Below are positions 10,091 through 22,456 of a DNA stretch of 64,000 nt, one piece after another. The position numbers and the translations under genes were made by a program. This stretch comes from Gordionus sp. m RMFG-2023 (lineage: Eukaryota > Nematomorpha > Gordioida > Chordodea > Parachordodidae): the NCBI RefSeq assembly GCF_954871325.1, contig NC_088775.1, positions 43,687,561 through 43,751,560 of the forward strand. Reading direction: 5' to 3'. Every line of letters starts with the position of its first letter. Position 1 is the stretch's first letter. The notes beneath the pieces are model-generated. The model saw only the letters and a list, made by a program, of their open reading frames with translations, was not told where the DNA came from and made no database searches.

Positions 10091-13000
10091 GGAAAATGTA
10101 CCTTTGTTGTGACCAAGGTATATGGTATTTGAAGAAAGACACTCTGGTGTCGGCTGATTGTTTTAAGAAAATTTCAGACTTGAAAAGTAGTTTAAACGGA
10201 GTTTTAAATGAAATCAAGAAAGGCAGACCAGAAATGGGGAAATAACGATGATCATTCGGAATTTGTGGAAAGCTCTGTGGTTATCCTCCAGGAATTGAAA
10301 GAAATGAAAGATATGATTAATTAAAATTATATATCAAGATGTGCATAAATTAATTAATTTGAATAGTAGTGGGGGTAAAGGACAGATATGTGGTCAGACT
10401 GGTTCAAATGTAAAAAATATTTCAGATGGAAAAAATGATTTTTCCGGGATTAAAAAAATCATTGAAGATTTGTTATGTACCCGCTATGGTTATAAGGGCC
10501 ACAAGGTAGAGACATGTATTGTCAAAGAAAAAAATTTCGGGAAGGTTTTCCGCTACGGAAATCGATATTGGAAAATTCTAATGTTAGAATAATTTCTGGT
10601 ATTAACATGAATAAATTTGAGGTTTTACAATCAAATTATGGTAAATCCCGTTTGTGTTTTAAGTGTAATAAATCGGGACATGTGGCCGAATTGTGCCGAA
10701 AACTGACTGTATGATTGCAGGTGTAATTATATAGTGGGTAGGAGACCGAGAGGTCAAAATATTAATAAATTGTATAATAGGGCTGAAATGAGATATGCTT
10801 CTCATGAAAGGAGTGATTTTAATGGAAATTTTTTTTATCATTATGATAAAATTGGAAATATTAAAAGTTATAATAATTTTAAATGGGAAAAATATCCTAA
10901 GGGTATTGTTAAATATCCCCATAAAAGGATGTTAATAATTTCAAATGGGAAAAATATCCTAGTGATATTGCCAAAAAATATATGAATATTGTGAAAAAAC
11001 CTCTAAATTCCGAGTTGAATTCATGTTCACATGTGAATTCTAATGAAACTGATGTTTCAGATGGAATAAATATTGATCAGTCAATTAGAACGTATGAGAT
11101 TTTAATGACTGAAAGGTTAATCGAACCATATCCTTGTCCGAGAGTTAAAGTAAGAGTTGACTCGAGGAACATCGATATTTGTTCGACACGGGAGCTAGCA
11201 TTTCGATAATGTCTAGGGAAAACTATTATAAGTATTGGCCTGGGGATAAGCTTGAAAGGAGTCCATGTGTGTCAGACAATTCGATGGGTCTGAAATTACG
11301 GTTTTGGGGAAAACCCAATTGGGAGTGATTCTCAATGATACCACATTTGTTCTTGATTTATGGGTAGTAAAGAAAAATGTTGAAACAATTATGGAATGGG
11401 ATTGGATTATCAGAATAGGTCCTCCCAATAATTATTGGAATATTTTTGCAATAAATAATGATTCGGCAATAAATAAGGCTAGCAGAAAAATTATGGCTGA
11501 TAATGTTCGAAATAAAATTTGTGAAATAGAAAGGACAGATTTAACCATGAGGAAGAGGATTCACTTGTTAATTCTGATGAGTGTGAAATTTCCACGGAAT
11601 TAATGGTTGACCATAATATTAAAAAGGGCAAATGGTTGCTATTGAAATTAATGAATTACATAAAATGCGTGAAGATATATCTCTTTTAATGGAGAAATAT
11701 GAGGTAATTTTTGAAGACACTTTAGTGTCTTAATGATTATCAAGTGGATGTCAAATTAAAAGAAAGATTTTGGCCTATTTTTTTAGCGTGTCGACGAGTT
11801 CCTTTTGAATGGAAAAAGGAGATCGAGGATGAATTAGACTGTTGGGTCGAAGATGGCATTATTGTTCTGGTGGAATATAGTGAATGGGCAACACTTTTGG
11901 TTTCGGTGAGGAAGTCCAATGGAAAGTTGAGGTTATGTGCTAATTTTCGAGTAACCATAAACCGGTGGGTTGTAGATGTCAAGTATCCATTACCTAGAAT
12001 TGAAGAAATTTTGGCCAATTTAAAGGGTGCAAAATATTTTTCCAAGGTTGATTTGTCTTCGGCGTATTTACAATTACCTTTGAAGGAGAAAATTTGTAAA
12101 CTGTTAACGATAACGACGCCTAAAGGTTTTTGCCTTTTGTAGATTACTTTTTGGGTTAAGTGTATCCGCGCCTATTTTCCAGCGTACAATATCATTGGTT
12201 TTTCAGGGTTTGGAAGGCGTATTTTATTAAAATAGATGATGGGTTAATCACGGGGGCAACGCCAGAGAAACATAAACATCGTCTTGAAGAAGTTTTTAAG
12301 AGAATTAGTGATAAGGGTTTGAGAGCAAGCAAAGAAAAAAGTGTTATTGGGGTAACCGAGGTTATTTATTTAGGGCATCAAATCAATGGGATTGAGGTGA
12401 AACCTTTCGATAAAAATTTGAAAAATATATCGAATATGAAGCAGCCAACTAATAAGGCGGAAGTTAAATCGTTTTTAGGTATTGTTAATTAATACCATAG
12501 ATTTTTGGAGGATTTTGCAAAAATTGCAATTCCATTATATAAAATATTGCAAAAAGGAGTTCATTTTGAATGGCCAGTGAACAACAAATTGCATTTAAAA
12601 TTTTAAAACAGAGAATTAGGGCAGAACCGAGTATGTTTTAACAATGATTTAGAAACAATATTAGCTGTGGATGCCAATAAAGGAATGGGAGGATCATTAT
12701 TACATCTCATTGAGAGGTTGTAAAGACCAATTATATTTTTTTTGCGAGTGTTCCGAGAAGTGAAAACTCGGTATTCCGTTATAGAACAGGAAGCTTTAAC
12801 CGTCATTTTTAGTTTAACCAAATGCCGGGAATATTTAATCGGGAAAAAATTTGTGATTTATATTTATCATAAGCCGTTAATTCATTTATTTAAAAAGGAT
12901 AAACGAGAATTAATGGTATCTCCCAGATTGCAACGCTGGTTGTTATTGGTGGAAAGTTTTAGCTTAGAATTAAGGTATAGGCGAGGTAAAAAAATTGCTT

Positions 13001-13656
13001 GACAGATATTTTATCCAGGTTGGGATCGAGCGATGAAGATCTCCTTATAATAAATAATAAGAAAAGTTAATATTTTAAAAGATAAAGAATTGAGTCAAAT
13101 AAAATTATTTTTAACAGGAATAAAGCCCTGGAGGAATAATTATAAAATTTATAAAAAGATTGAAAAGAATTGTCTCTGGTGGATGAATGTCTAATGCGGA
13201 GAAATAAAGCCTTAACTCAGTTTAAATTATATGATAATATTTTAAATTTATTCATGCCGGACTAAGGGTTGGGATAAATTGAAATCTTGGGTTCGAGAAT
13301 ATGTATGGTAGCCTGGTATGGGAAATGGTGTTGAAAAAATTACGAAAAAATGTATTCCTTGTAATTCATGTGCCCCTATCCCCCGTAAAAAGGTAGGCCA
13401 TATGGTCCAAATCAAAAAAACAGTGGGACTTATCCACATCCATTGCTTTGATTTAGATTAAAATCATATTTTTTTGTAGTAGATTCTTATTTAAAATGGA
13501 TCGAATATGAATAGGTACACGGTTAGATTGCCAAAAATGTTATGAAAAAATTAAAAGAATTATAGACCAGGTTCGGGTTGCCGGACACTATTGTCTCTGA
13601 TGGAGGTCCAGTCTTCATGAGTGACTTCAACAGTTTTGTGCCGAATCACATACCCA
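10090..13656 (+). mobile_element. Ty3/Gypsy LTR-retrotransposon fossil B (gag-pro-RT-RH-IN)
   Basis: Parts are in the standard Ty3/Gypsy order: gag with two CCHC-type knuckles near 10.47-10.7 kb, aspartic protease near 11.1-11.3 kb, reverse transcriptase about 11.75-12.5 kb with block PLPRIEEILANLKG, RNase H about 12.65-13.0 kb with the TKCREYLIGK block, and integrase from about 13.2 kb with a catalytic-type VSDGG segment near 13.6 kb. It stops at the hAT-like end at 13657. Resemblance to the K02A2.6-like/Mag-type Gypsy group is from memory. It is old and badly broken, with on the order of ten or more breaks and no recognised LTRs. It is of the same lineage as fossil C (57-64 kb) but much more decayed. 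Confidence 0.85.
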
Positions 13657-14237
13657 CAGGAGCGTACGCAGCGGGGGGGGGATTATTTTCAAATTTTTAG
13701 TGGCGTAATATTTATCTACCATTTTCAAATTTCTAGTAAATAATAATTATTAGTCTGTGAAAAACATACCTATGAAATACAAAATCTGAAAGTAGATTGA
13801 ATGATTTGAATCTTTTGAATATTCATAGGCATTTAACGCCAAGGAAGGATAGATAATTGAAAAATTAGCTCAAAACATACAAAATACAATTATTCCTAAG
13901 AAACTTTTTGTGTATTAATTTATATTTCCAACATTTAAATTTTTATACTTTATATATTTTAAAAGCTCAAAAAATTCAAATTTCAATTTTGGGTCATTTA
14001 AGTGATTAATATCGTGGGTTATATTCCCTTTATATTTTATAATTCACATTTATTTTATAGTTTTTCAATGCCGTTTTATATATATATAATTTTTTTAATT
14101 CACATTAGTTTAAAATTGTGTATTAGAAAAGTTATTAGTCCTAATAAATTTATGCTTAGTATTTTTAATTAACAATAATATTTCTTAAAAAATTTTATTA
14201 TCCCCCCCCCCAGAACAAATTCCTGCGTACGCGCCTG
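13657..14237. mobile_element. Short non-autonomous hAT related to 6875-9223
   Basis: The ends CAGGAGCGTACGCAG and, inverted, CAGGCGCGTACGCAG match the TIRs of the 6875-9223 element, with G and C runs just inside. The interior retains a plus-strand vestige of the transposase C-terminus (ESRLN..LLNIHRHLTP, about 13790-13860) and sequence matching the other end of the longer element, in inverted orientation. The flanking octamers CATACCCA and AGAAGGGG do not match, so no target duplication is seen. One flank may have been rearranged or deleted. Confidence 0.85.
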
Positions 14238-15031
14238 AGAAGGGGTAAATATTATGAGAAGATATACTCGATTTTTTTAAAAGTATTTATTAAACGGTTC
14301 ATATGGGGTCAGGGTTTAGTATATTAGATAATTTTTTTCTAATATTGTTCAATGTATACAAGTTTTTATGGTCAGTTTCGATCCAATTTATAGTTCAATT
14401 CAGACGGGTTTATTAAAAAGTTTTTCACCATTTTAATGATATTGGAAAGGTTTTTCTTTTTGTTCGTTAAGGAATGTTCTTTGTCTGCCAGATGATAGGG
14501 GCAATAAGTCATTTTTTTAAATGAATAGAAAAGTTTTGTTTTTATCTTTTCTTGAATGAATAGAAAGGTTTTTCAGCATATTAAAAAAGTTTTTGTTCTC
14601 AGTGTTAGTCGAAAAGTTTTTTTTTGGTCGTGTTATGTTCGATTATTCACATTGATAAAAATTTATTTTTTCAATCGGCAGTGTCTGCCAGTTGTTATTT
14701 TTTTATCTGGTTTTATGTTGTAGCCAGACATAAAAGTATATATTTGTTGGAAAGAAAATGCAATATCGATTTAGTAAATGACTTTTTATCATGGTACTTC
14801 ATAATGTATATTGAAAAGAGAATCTTTAACGTTTGGTAAAAAAATTTTTGTTAAATATTTTTTTTTCTCCCAGCCCTTCTGTTGTATATTTTTTTTCCCC
14901 CTAACTTATTTTTATTGGACGTTGCCTCTAATTTTGTAATTAATGTTAAGGAATGAATAATACTGACCTGGGGATTCGCATGACTGGGTTAGTTGTGGAT
15001 AAAATATTTTTTTGTGGCAAAAATATCTTTA
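14238..15031. other. AT-rich stretch, no supported gene
   Basis: A 71-codon open frame at 14624-14839 is hydrophobic and low in complexity, with no recognisable domain or splice context. The stretch may be residual sequence from Gypsy fossil B, but nothing identifies it. Confidence 0.5.
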
Positions 15032-15855
15032 CAGTGAAACGATACACATGTTTAAATATACTATAAAAGGGGGTAAACAAAATAAGATTTTATTTTTAAT
15101 AGAATAAAGATTGAAATTAAATATGGACAAGCAATTAATTAAGAAGATTTATAGTTGATTAATCATTATAAAAAAAATGTGTTAAAATTTAATTCAAAAT
15201 AAAAAATTAAAATACTTACATATTAATTATTTTTAATTTTTCTTAAATAATAAAAAAAAATGTTTAATATAGAATCTTTATTATCCAATAGTAATACTAA
15301 TTTTTCCAATTTAAATGAAAACTCCCAATCTTCGTCGAGAATTCAAAGACCAAAAAGAATACACAAATATTGGAATAAAGAAAAATTAGATATATTTACC
15401 AAAATGTTATCAATGCCGGAAGAACAACAAATGTTTGATAAATTTTAAATATAATTTTTATGTATTAATTATTTTATCGAAATTATTATAAAAGTTTATA
15501 GTGTTATCATATTTTTATCGAAATAAATGGATATACAAAATAGATTACATTTAAGAAATTCTAAAATATTTTCAAATATTAAAAAGACTTTTTACAAAAA
15601 ATGATTTAGAATTTTAAATGAAATTTAATCAAATATCTTACTTGAGCATTCTCAAAGAAAATAAGAAAAAAATTCATTTTTCATCACAAATTATATATAT
15701 GTAACACATTTCTTTTTATAATGATTAATCAACTATTAATCTTCTTAATTAATTGCTTGTCCATATTTAATTTCAATCTTTATTCTATTAAAAATAAAAT
15801 CTTATTTTGTTTACCCCCTTTTATAGTATATTTAAACATGTGTATCGTTTCACTG
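15032..15855. mobile_element. Tc1/mariner-pogo-type element with ~150-bp TIRs and TA duplication
   Basis: The ends begin CAGTGAAACGATACACATG and are inverted over about 150 bp (15032-15185 against 15706-15855). They are bounded by TA on both sides (15030-15031 and 15856-15857), the hallmark of Tc1/mariner/pogo insertion. At 824 bp, with no transposase signature inside, it is a non-autonomous or MITE-like copy. One 62-codon frame lies between the TIRs. Confidence 0.9.
15260..15448 (+). CDS. Small unidentified ORF inside the TIR element
   Basis: The 62 residues run from an ATG and are polar and Ser/Asn-rich at the start (SNTNFSNLNENSQSSSRIQR), then basic and helical (PKRIHKYWNKEKLDIF, then TKMLSMPEEQQ). 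The second half could be a helix-turn-helix or SANT-like piece, but it is too short to call. It is the only open frame of note between the TIRs. It may be chance, a captured exon or a transposase end. No function is claimed. Confidence 0.25.
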   Translation: MFNIESLLSNSNTNFSNLNENSQSSSRIQRPKRIHKYWNKEKLDIFTKMLSMPEEQQMFDKF

Positions 15856-15857
15856 TA

Positions 15858-17190
15858 GTATTTTTTTTTCGGTCACTTATGATAATTTATTTTCTTTTAT
15901 TTTTTTGTGTTTGTATATCACTTGTATTTTAATGATTTTTATAATAATAATATAAATAAATTGCCAAAATCACATGTGAAACGTATTCCCCATTATCAGA
16001 CTCGTGTCAAGTTCAGTGGGGCTATATTTCTCTACGTCGCCGCATCTTGCCAGAAACAGGCTTTTTGAAACATTCGCCTCATAATAATAACGTTAATCAT
16101 TATTCCAAAACTCCACGAAGGAATACCACAGTACCATCAATGATGAATTTAGGCAATGAACATCCTTTATTACGAATGGATATCGCAGACGAAAAAAAAT
16201 CGAAGTGGAAAACGAAGCAGATGATTTGACAAAGATTTTATTATCACCGACAAAACAACTTAATGTTAATGTTTAAAATAATATTAATGACGATTCTGAA
16301 ATTGGATGTTTTAGAAAATATCTATTGTTCCTTTCGGGTTTGGTGTTTCCCATATTTATATCCACTATCACAATGGATCATTCACATTGAAATTAGCTAT
16401 TTTTTGAAATATGGTAATCATGATATTATTGAATTAATCAAATAAACGAAGGACTATATAAAATTTTACTAATCTGTTATAGCAATATGGTAAAAAATAA
16501 AATGCTCAATTTACAATAAGATTAAAAAATAATAATCGGATTTTTACAGAACCATATAAAATACGGTCACAAATTAATTGATCATGCAACACCGTTATAT
16601 ATCGACCATTTTTTTTGTATACATGCCATTGGCCCATAAAGGGGTGGCATGTCGTAAATTATAATATTTTTTTTATATATATTTGAAATGTCAATCATTT
16701 CAAATTAGATTTTTGTGATATTTTTTTATCGTTTTTGATGAAAAATGATTTTTATAGATCTTTAATGTTTTTTTATGAAAATCATCATTAATTTTTTTTT
16801 ATGATAATTCATTAATTTTTTTTATGAAAAACTTATTGAAATGGATTAATTTTTTATAGATATTAAAGAAATAAAAGTGTATAAAAAAACCCATATATAC
16901 GTTTCTTTTGCGATTTTTGTAATTTGAATAAGTTATTTCTATATTTAGATCTTTGCCAGTTGGGATTGTCTGCTCAATCTTGATAGTTATTTTTATTTAG
17001 TTTTCTAGTTTGTTATTTCTATTTGTGATTTGTTTTTTTTTAATTTCGTCTTTTTTGACGCATATTAAATTAAATAATAAGTAAAAGGGGTGGGGAAGGG
17101 TGTCTTATTATTACATTTGAATAAATTTTGGTCGATGTTTAGCAAATTATGTTGTTATACGAGATTTCTTGTCATAAAATTATTTTCCCA
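15858..17190. other. AT-rich stretch with two short unidentified open frames
   Basis: The frames at 16047-16229 and 16263-16445 are about 60 codons each and have no recognised motif. Base composition is slightly less AT-rich over 15960-16220 than around it, which may mark an old exon or element fragment. The rest is poly-A/T rich. Confidence 0.4.
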
Positions 17191-17199
17191 ATTTCAAAA

Positions 17200-17520
17200 T
17201 ATGCCTAAATATATTAACTAAAATAAATACAAATGCTTAATTAATAATTGAACATGGCATAATATAAGAGATATAAATGTAGACCACATTAGAAAAAGAC
17301 ATGGTGGGCTTAATTTTAACGATAAAAAGAAAAGTTTTGAAATAGTAGCTTTTAAGAATATTTTACTATTTAAATTCAGGTCAAATTTTTGAAGAAATGT
17401 TGAAGTTTCGAAATATTTGTAAAATGGCTAAAACGTGGGATGTAATTATTACACGTGACCTAGAGATTAAGGAATCTAAAGATTTGTCAGATTCTGAAAA
17501 TTGTAAATTTATTTAATTAA
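17200..17520 (+). CDS. Possible two-exon unidentified coding fragment
   Basis: A frame reading YKCLINN, then (after an in-frame stop) TWHNIRDINVDHIRKRHGGL and NFNDKKKSFEI, runs to a GTAGCT donor-like site. After ...AAATTCAG it resumes as GQIFEEMLKFRNICKMAKTW, then DVIITRDLEIKESKDLSD, and stops at about 17515. Cys and paired His residues (DHIRKRH) hint at a C2H2-like finger. The implied intron is only about 35 bp and there is one stop, so this may be a decayed transposon gene. I do not recognise the family. Confidence 0.3.
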
Positions 17521-17524
17521 AATA

Positions 17525-17980
17525 TTTTTACTAATACATTATTTAGCTTCTTCTTCTGATGATGATGATAATTTTTATTATTTAATCTGGAAAAATTATT
17601 CGTTTATTTTACCTTATCGTCTACTTTTAAATTTTTCTTCCCTAATTTAACATTTTATATAAATATTTATTAACAATTCCCACTACCTCATGTACTGCCA
17701 AAAGGGTCATGAGTAAAATTTAATTAATTTAAATAATTATTTCCATGAAAGATCTATTTCTTAATAATCTAACTATTACTGGGAAAAAAATTATTTAAAC
17801 AATTAAATAATTATGAAATTATTCTTTCGCTTTCTTTTCCCCTAATTCGTCTAAATTATTAATTTAAAATAATATTTTTAAAGTATATATATTTTTACAT
17901 TTTATTTATATTATATATTAAAGATTGATGCAATAAAAATTATTTTTGAAATATGAGTGTCAAAAAATAATTAACCATTT
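17525..17980. other. AT-rich stretch, nothing recognised
   Basis: It contains a GATGATGATGATAA microrepeat near 17560 and otherwise low-complexity AT sequence. Confidence 0.5.
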
Positions 17981-17984
17981 TTTC

Positions 17985-19095
17985 GAAGGGGGGGGGGGGA
18001 GTAATTTTTAAGGAGTATTCTGCTTCCATAGCTCAGAAATTGTAGGGACTACTGATTTAAATTCTGAAACTAATTGGCCTTCAGATACATTAATATAGAA
18101 TGAATGAAATTTAGCTAAATATTTAATTTTTCATTATCAAGATTTGATATATTTTCAGATCAGAGGGAGTTATAAGTATAATATTTGTAATTTGGTTAAA
18201 TAATAAATCACAAATTGTTCATTGATTTGAGTCAAAATTAAAAAATAGAATAAAAACGGTTATTTTATAATAATCCTATAATGAGTTCACTTTAATATTA
18301 GAACGATCTGATTGCCAATGAAAGTCAAAGCTTCTTCTCAAAATTTTCGCTTTCACCTCGAGGAGCACAAAATCTAGATAAATTCCTGGTCAATTTTATC
18401 TCTTGATTTTCTAAGTTGTAATAATAATAATATTTGCTATTCTCATAACTTCAGCCATATCCATTTTTTGAAACATAAAATTGTTGTGTAATAAATAATT
18501 TATAATTACATTCCAATGAAAAAAATCGTCAGTTATATTGAATCTAATAATGTATCAGTTTTAGGTGATCTATTCCAGGTGATTCTTATATTTCTCCTAA
18601 AAGCATACAAAATATGCAGTTCTAGATCCAAAAAATGCTGTAACAGCTTTATATCGTAGGCTATATCTTGTATTGCAGGCGTTTTGCAGTTTTTTTTTCC
18701 CTGTAGCCTATCAGAAAAATTTTTAACAAATTTTGTCTATTTGTTTATCTGAACATTTCATACACTCTAGAAATTTTCTAATATTAGTAGAGATTAATTA
18801 AATATAATTTTTTTGGTTTATAAAATTTTCTTATATCCATCAATGTTTAAGGTTTACAAAATGTAAGAAAATCAACTTTAAATTTTTTGAGATAGAATAT
18901 TAAAATACAAGAAATAAATATTTAAATTAATTTTAACTTTTTGCTAATATTTAGAATAGAATAATTGAAATAGAATACTTTGCAATTAACAATTCATGAA
19001 TCCAATTAATAATTTTCAAAAATTTTTGTTATATGTAATAAATAGGCACTAATCATTGGAGCATAACCCCCCCCCCACCCCTATGTAAATTCCGC
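17985..19095 (-). pseudogene. Decayed ZMYM1-like hAT transposase copy
   Basis: This stretch is framed by a G run at about 17988 and a C run at about 19070, next to a terminus-like GGGTAGCGGAATTT (on the minus strand). It aligns by eye with the 7265-8437 transposase. On the minus strand the region 18640-18780 reads like its KRQNIL..ISE..CPTRW segment with a ...DIAYDIKLLQHFLDLE continuation, and 18330-18490 matches the following block. No uninterrupted frame over 60 codons remains. Exact ends and duplication were not found. Confidence 0.6.
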
Positions 19096-19259
19096 TACCC
19101 ACATTATAATAATTAAGCATTTTAATATTATTAGATTATTCTTAGCATAAATAGAAGGGAGGCTAGTATTTTTAATGAGAGTTGAAATACTAATTTGCAA
19201 AAGACTATTTAAAATAGATTTATTATTTTATAAGATAATAAAAATTTTTCAAATAATTT

Positions 19260-19990
19260 ATGATTAGACTGCTATTTCAGCTTACTTAACATTGTGCCAA
19301 TTAATAACCTTTTAATTGGAACTGATAAAGTTATTGCAGTATTATTTTTAAAAAAAATCCTTAATGGAAGGATAATAATTAAGCATTAAACATTTCTACT
19401 TTCTTTAATATAATTTAAAACCTCCAGTTCAATGTTATTTGTATTATGGAACTCAGCAACATTTGCTATCAAAAGAAAAATAATCATCATTTTCTTTATT
19501 AGATGTTAAATCTATTGGTGTTTATAGTTTGAGCTTGATTACATACTCTGGTACTTCATTTAGGGCTTCTTTTATTAATATATTTTGAAACTATTTTTTC
19601 TTATCATCCGACTCAATCCATAAGTTCTTAAAATATGTATGTGATATTGATGGCAAAAAAGCCTCATTATATTCATATCATAGGAAAATATTTTCTTAAA
19701 ATCTTTTGCCCATATCATCTTCGGCAGCTTTTAATAAAGTTAGACAATATTGTAAACTAGAATTTTTAAGATAACTTATGTATCTTTTAATCACATATAT
19801 AATATACCTTAATATGTTTAACAAAATTTGTTTTGACCCCTTTATCATTTTTTTGAGCCTGTACATTGTCTTTTTTAACTTTTATTTAAAAAATTTCCAT
19901 CCAAAATTTTAAGATTGGGGTTTGATTCAGGGGAACTTATTTCCATAATTTAAATTCATGGAAGAAAAATAAGAAAATTAATACAGAATT
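19260..19990 (-). pseudogene. Decayed hAT transposase, C-terminal half, of a second lineage
   Basis: Minus-strand pieces read SSLQYCLTLLKAAEDDMGKR, then PSISHTYFKNLWIE, then NVAEFHNTNNIELEVLNYIK and YPSIKDFF, followed by a degraded dimerisation box and GTMLSKLK. The order and the NYIKE..YPSIK arrangement match hAT transposases of the small AC/ZBED type, unlike the ZMYM1-like copies nearby. Several frame changes and stops occur. No TIRs were identified. Confidence 0.55.
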
Positions 19991-19999
19991 CACAAAATA

Positions 20000-20440
20000 A
20001 GATACATACTGTGATATGTAAAATTTTAAACATGAATATTCAAAAGAATCTGTAAAGGTGTCTTTCAGAATAAATGATCTAGATAAAGATACTAGTATCT
20101 TATTAAGAATGTTAAAAAGATACTGAGTAATACATAAAAATCGTGAACCTAAGATACAAGTATTCGCTGTATTGCCTAACTCTGGAAAAGCGTTTAAATT
20201 TTACCAATTCCTGAATATTTTCATAAACATGGCGAATTCCTTTTGTTTTAAGCGAATTTTCGTGAATATTACTTTTTAAGTTGTTTAAAAGTAAAAGGTA
20301 AATATTTTTATTTAATAAAAACTCTTTTTTAAAAAATTTAAAATATCTGTCAGCTTTTCATATATAGATTAGTCTATCATCTCTTACCAGTCTCTACTTT
20401 TACTCTAGTGGCTCAATTGCGATTGTGATTTAGACACGAT
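20000..20440. other. AT-rich stretch, nothing recognised
   Basis: No open frame, repeat or RNA signal stands out. Confidence 0.5.
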
Positions 20441-20896
20441 AAATACAAAATACAGCAAATATGATATCGCATTCATAGTTACCGATCGCGCGATTTGATA
20501 CGCGAAAGCAAATCGCCGCGATTTTTTCAAAACACAAATCATTTTGTGTTTATCGCGAGATTTTGAAATAGTGCTTCGTTAAATACAGATTTTGGTGAAT
20601 TTAGCTCAAAATTTTATTTAGCACTAAATTTAAAATAAAGGTTCGTGATATTTTTAATGAAATGACAGGGGAGAATGATTGTAAAATATAGCATTTTAAT
20701 TGAAAATATATTTATTATTTAGGTCATTTCATTGATACTGACAATACATTAGATGTTACAGTTTTTAATAAGGATTCTGTAACACTATATCTTAATGATT
20801 CTGGTAATTAATATTCTCTAAAAACTTATATTATTTATATTTAAGAATCTATACCCTATGTTGGATCACCTAGTTCATATTATAAATATCCTAAGA

Positions 20897-22456
20897 CAGT
20901 GATGTATCCAGGATTTTCTTATAGGGGGGAAAAAAATTTTGGGGGCTTCGCCCCCAAACCCTTTTACCTGGCCTTCGGCCAGCTTTCTCCCGGTTAGCTA
21001 TTCTATTAAATTATTCATAATTTAATAATAATTATATTTCTATTTTTAACTATTATTTACTAATTCGTGCTTATGGATAGGATATTACAAGCCTCTTTTT
21101 TATTATTTCAAGTTAGGTATATTATATTTAATAAAGTTTTTTTAAATGTAAAGGTTTTTTTAAATGTAAAGTTGAAATAAAGTGTAATGTCATTTTTTTT
21201 ATAAAATTTGCTTTAAAAACTAGCCTCAGCTTAAATTCTCATACAATATAAGTAGAATATAATTTTTTTATTGAAAATACTAATAGTAGTGTGTTTAAAA
21301 TATTGACTAGAAAATAATTAAATTAACAAGTTTTTTTAACTTCTTATCAAATACAAGATTTTTAATTATTTCGTTTGTCGTTGGAACCAAATCTCTGTGT
21401 ATATTTAACAGAGCTAACCCATTTAGCCGAGATTCAGTACTTCGTAAATATGTTTTCAACCTTCTCAAGTTGGAAAAAGTCCTTTCATTCGTACATGTTG
21501 TAATAGGCAAACATGCAAGAATATAAAACAACTTCGAAATATTAGGAAATTGAGCCAAGGTTTCTTTACACCGATTGAGCGCATCAATAGCATGCTCAGG
21601 TAAAATAGCTAAACGTATAAATATTTATACCACAATTCGAATTCACTGATTAAATTTATTTCAGTATCAATCTCATAGGAATAAAATTTTTCTAAATATT
21701 TAATTTTACCAATAGTGGCATTAGAAAATGAAGAAGGATCTTTGGGTAATAAAACTTGAAGATTGCTAAAGACTTGTTTTTTATCTAAAACCCGTACTTT
21801 TATTTGCGATAAAAAAGTATCTAAGAATGAGATGAAAATGGATATTTTATAATATTCTTCAGTTGAGCCAATATTTATTTTCATCTCAATAATGGCCTAG
21901 GTGCTAAACGAGGTTTCATTAGTGTTATATCATAAAATTTAACCTTCGATTCAACGTCTAGATAAATATTATGAAAATATTTATCTACATTTATTCTTAT
22001 TGTATCTACCTGTTCATGTATATTTTCCGCCAAATCAATAACCTGAACCAAATCTAGATTTGGTTTTTGTAAATTTCTACAAAGTAGTGAGCTAAAAATA
22101 ATTTATTGATGCAACTAGCAGCAATGATAAACTCTGATTGATCAATTGAATTCAATAATGATATCGCTGCTGACGACACATTACTTTTTTCCATGCTCAG
22201 CCTCATTTATAAATTATCGTTTGATTTCAATCTCTTTGACTAAATATTTTTCCATTTTATTAATATTCTTGAATAATATGTTGAAAATTGATATTCAAAT
22301 ATTTGTAAAATTTTGATTGGTGGTAGGGGGTGGGGGGGGGAGGGTGGAGGGCGAGGGTAAAATTTTTATTAGCTTAAAATGATATTTATGAAAATAGTCA
22401 AATTTGCGATGGGGGGGGGGGAATTTCCCCTTTCCCCCCCATTGGTTACGCGCCTG
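20897..22456. mobile_element. hAT element, ZMYM1-like, inserted in a micro-exon
   Basis: A perfect 8-bp duplication TCCTAAGA flanks it (20889-20896 and 22457-22464). The ends are CAGTGATGTATCCAG and, inverted, CAGGCGCGTAACCAA. Near the left end lie GC hairpins (GGGGGCTTCGCCCCC at about 20941 and TGGCCTTCGGCCA at about 20970). Near the right end lie runs of G. The 1.56-kb interior holds the 3' half of a minus-strand transposase. Confidence 0.93.
21307..22170 (-). pseudogene. ZMYM1-like hAT transposase, C-terminal half
   Basis: Minus-strand frames read INIGSTEEYYKISIFISFLD (21609-21884) and LACLPITTCTNERTFSNLRR, then LKTYLRSTESRLNGLALLNI (21307-21558). These are the same blocks as in the 7265-8437 copy, so it belongs to the same family. 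A frame change separates the two and only decayed sequence lies upstream to about 22170. The N-terminal half is absent, making the element non-autonomous. Confidence 0.85.

Noticed and set aside
6300-13656. Gypsy fossils A and B as one element
   Set aside because: Both have their own gag-like and zinc-knuckle regions in succession, so they are two copies.
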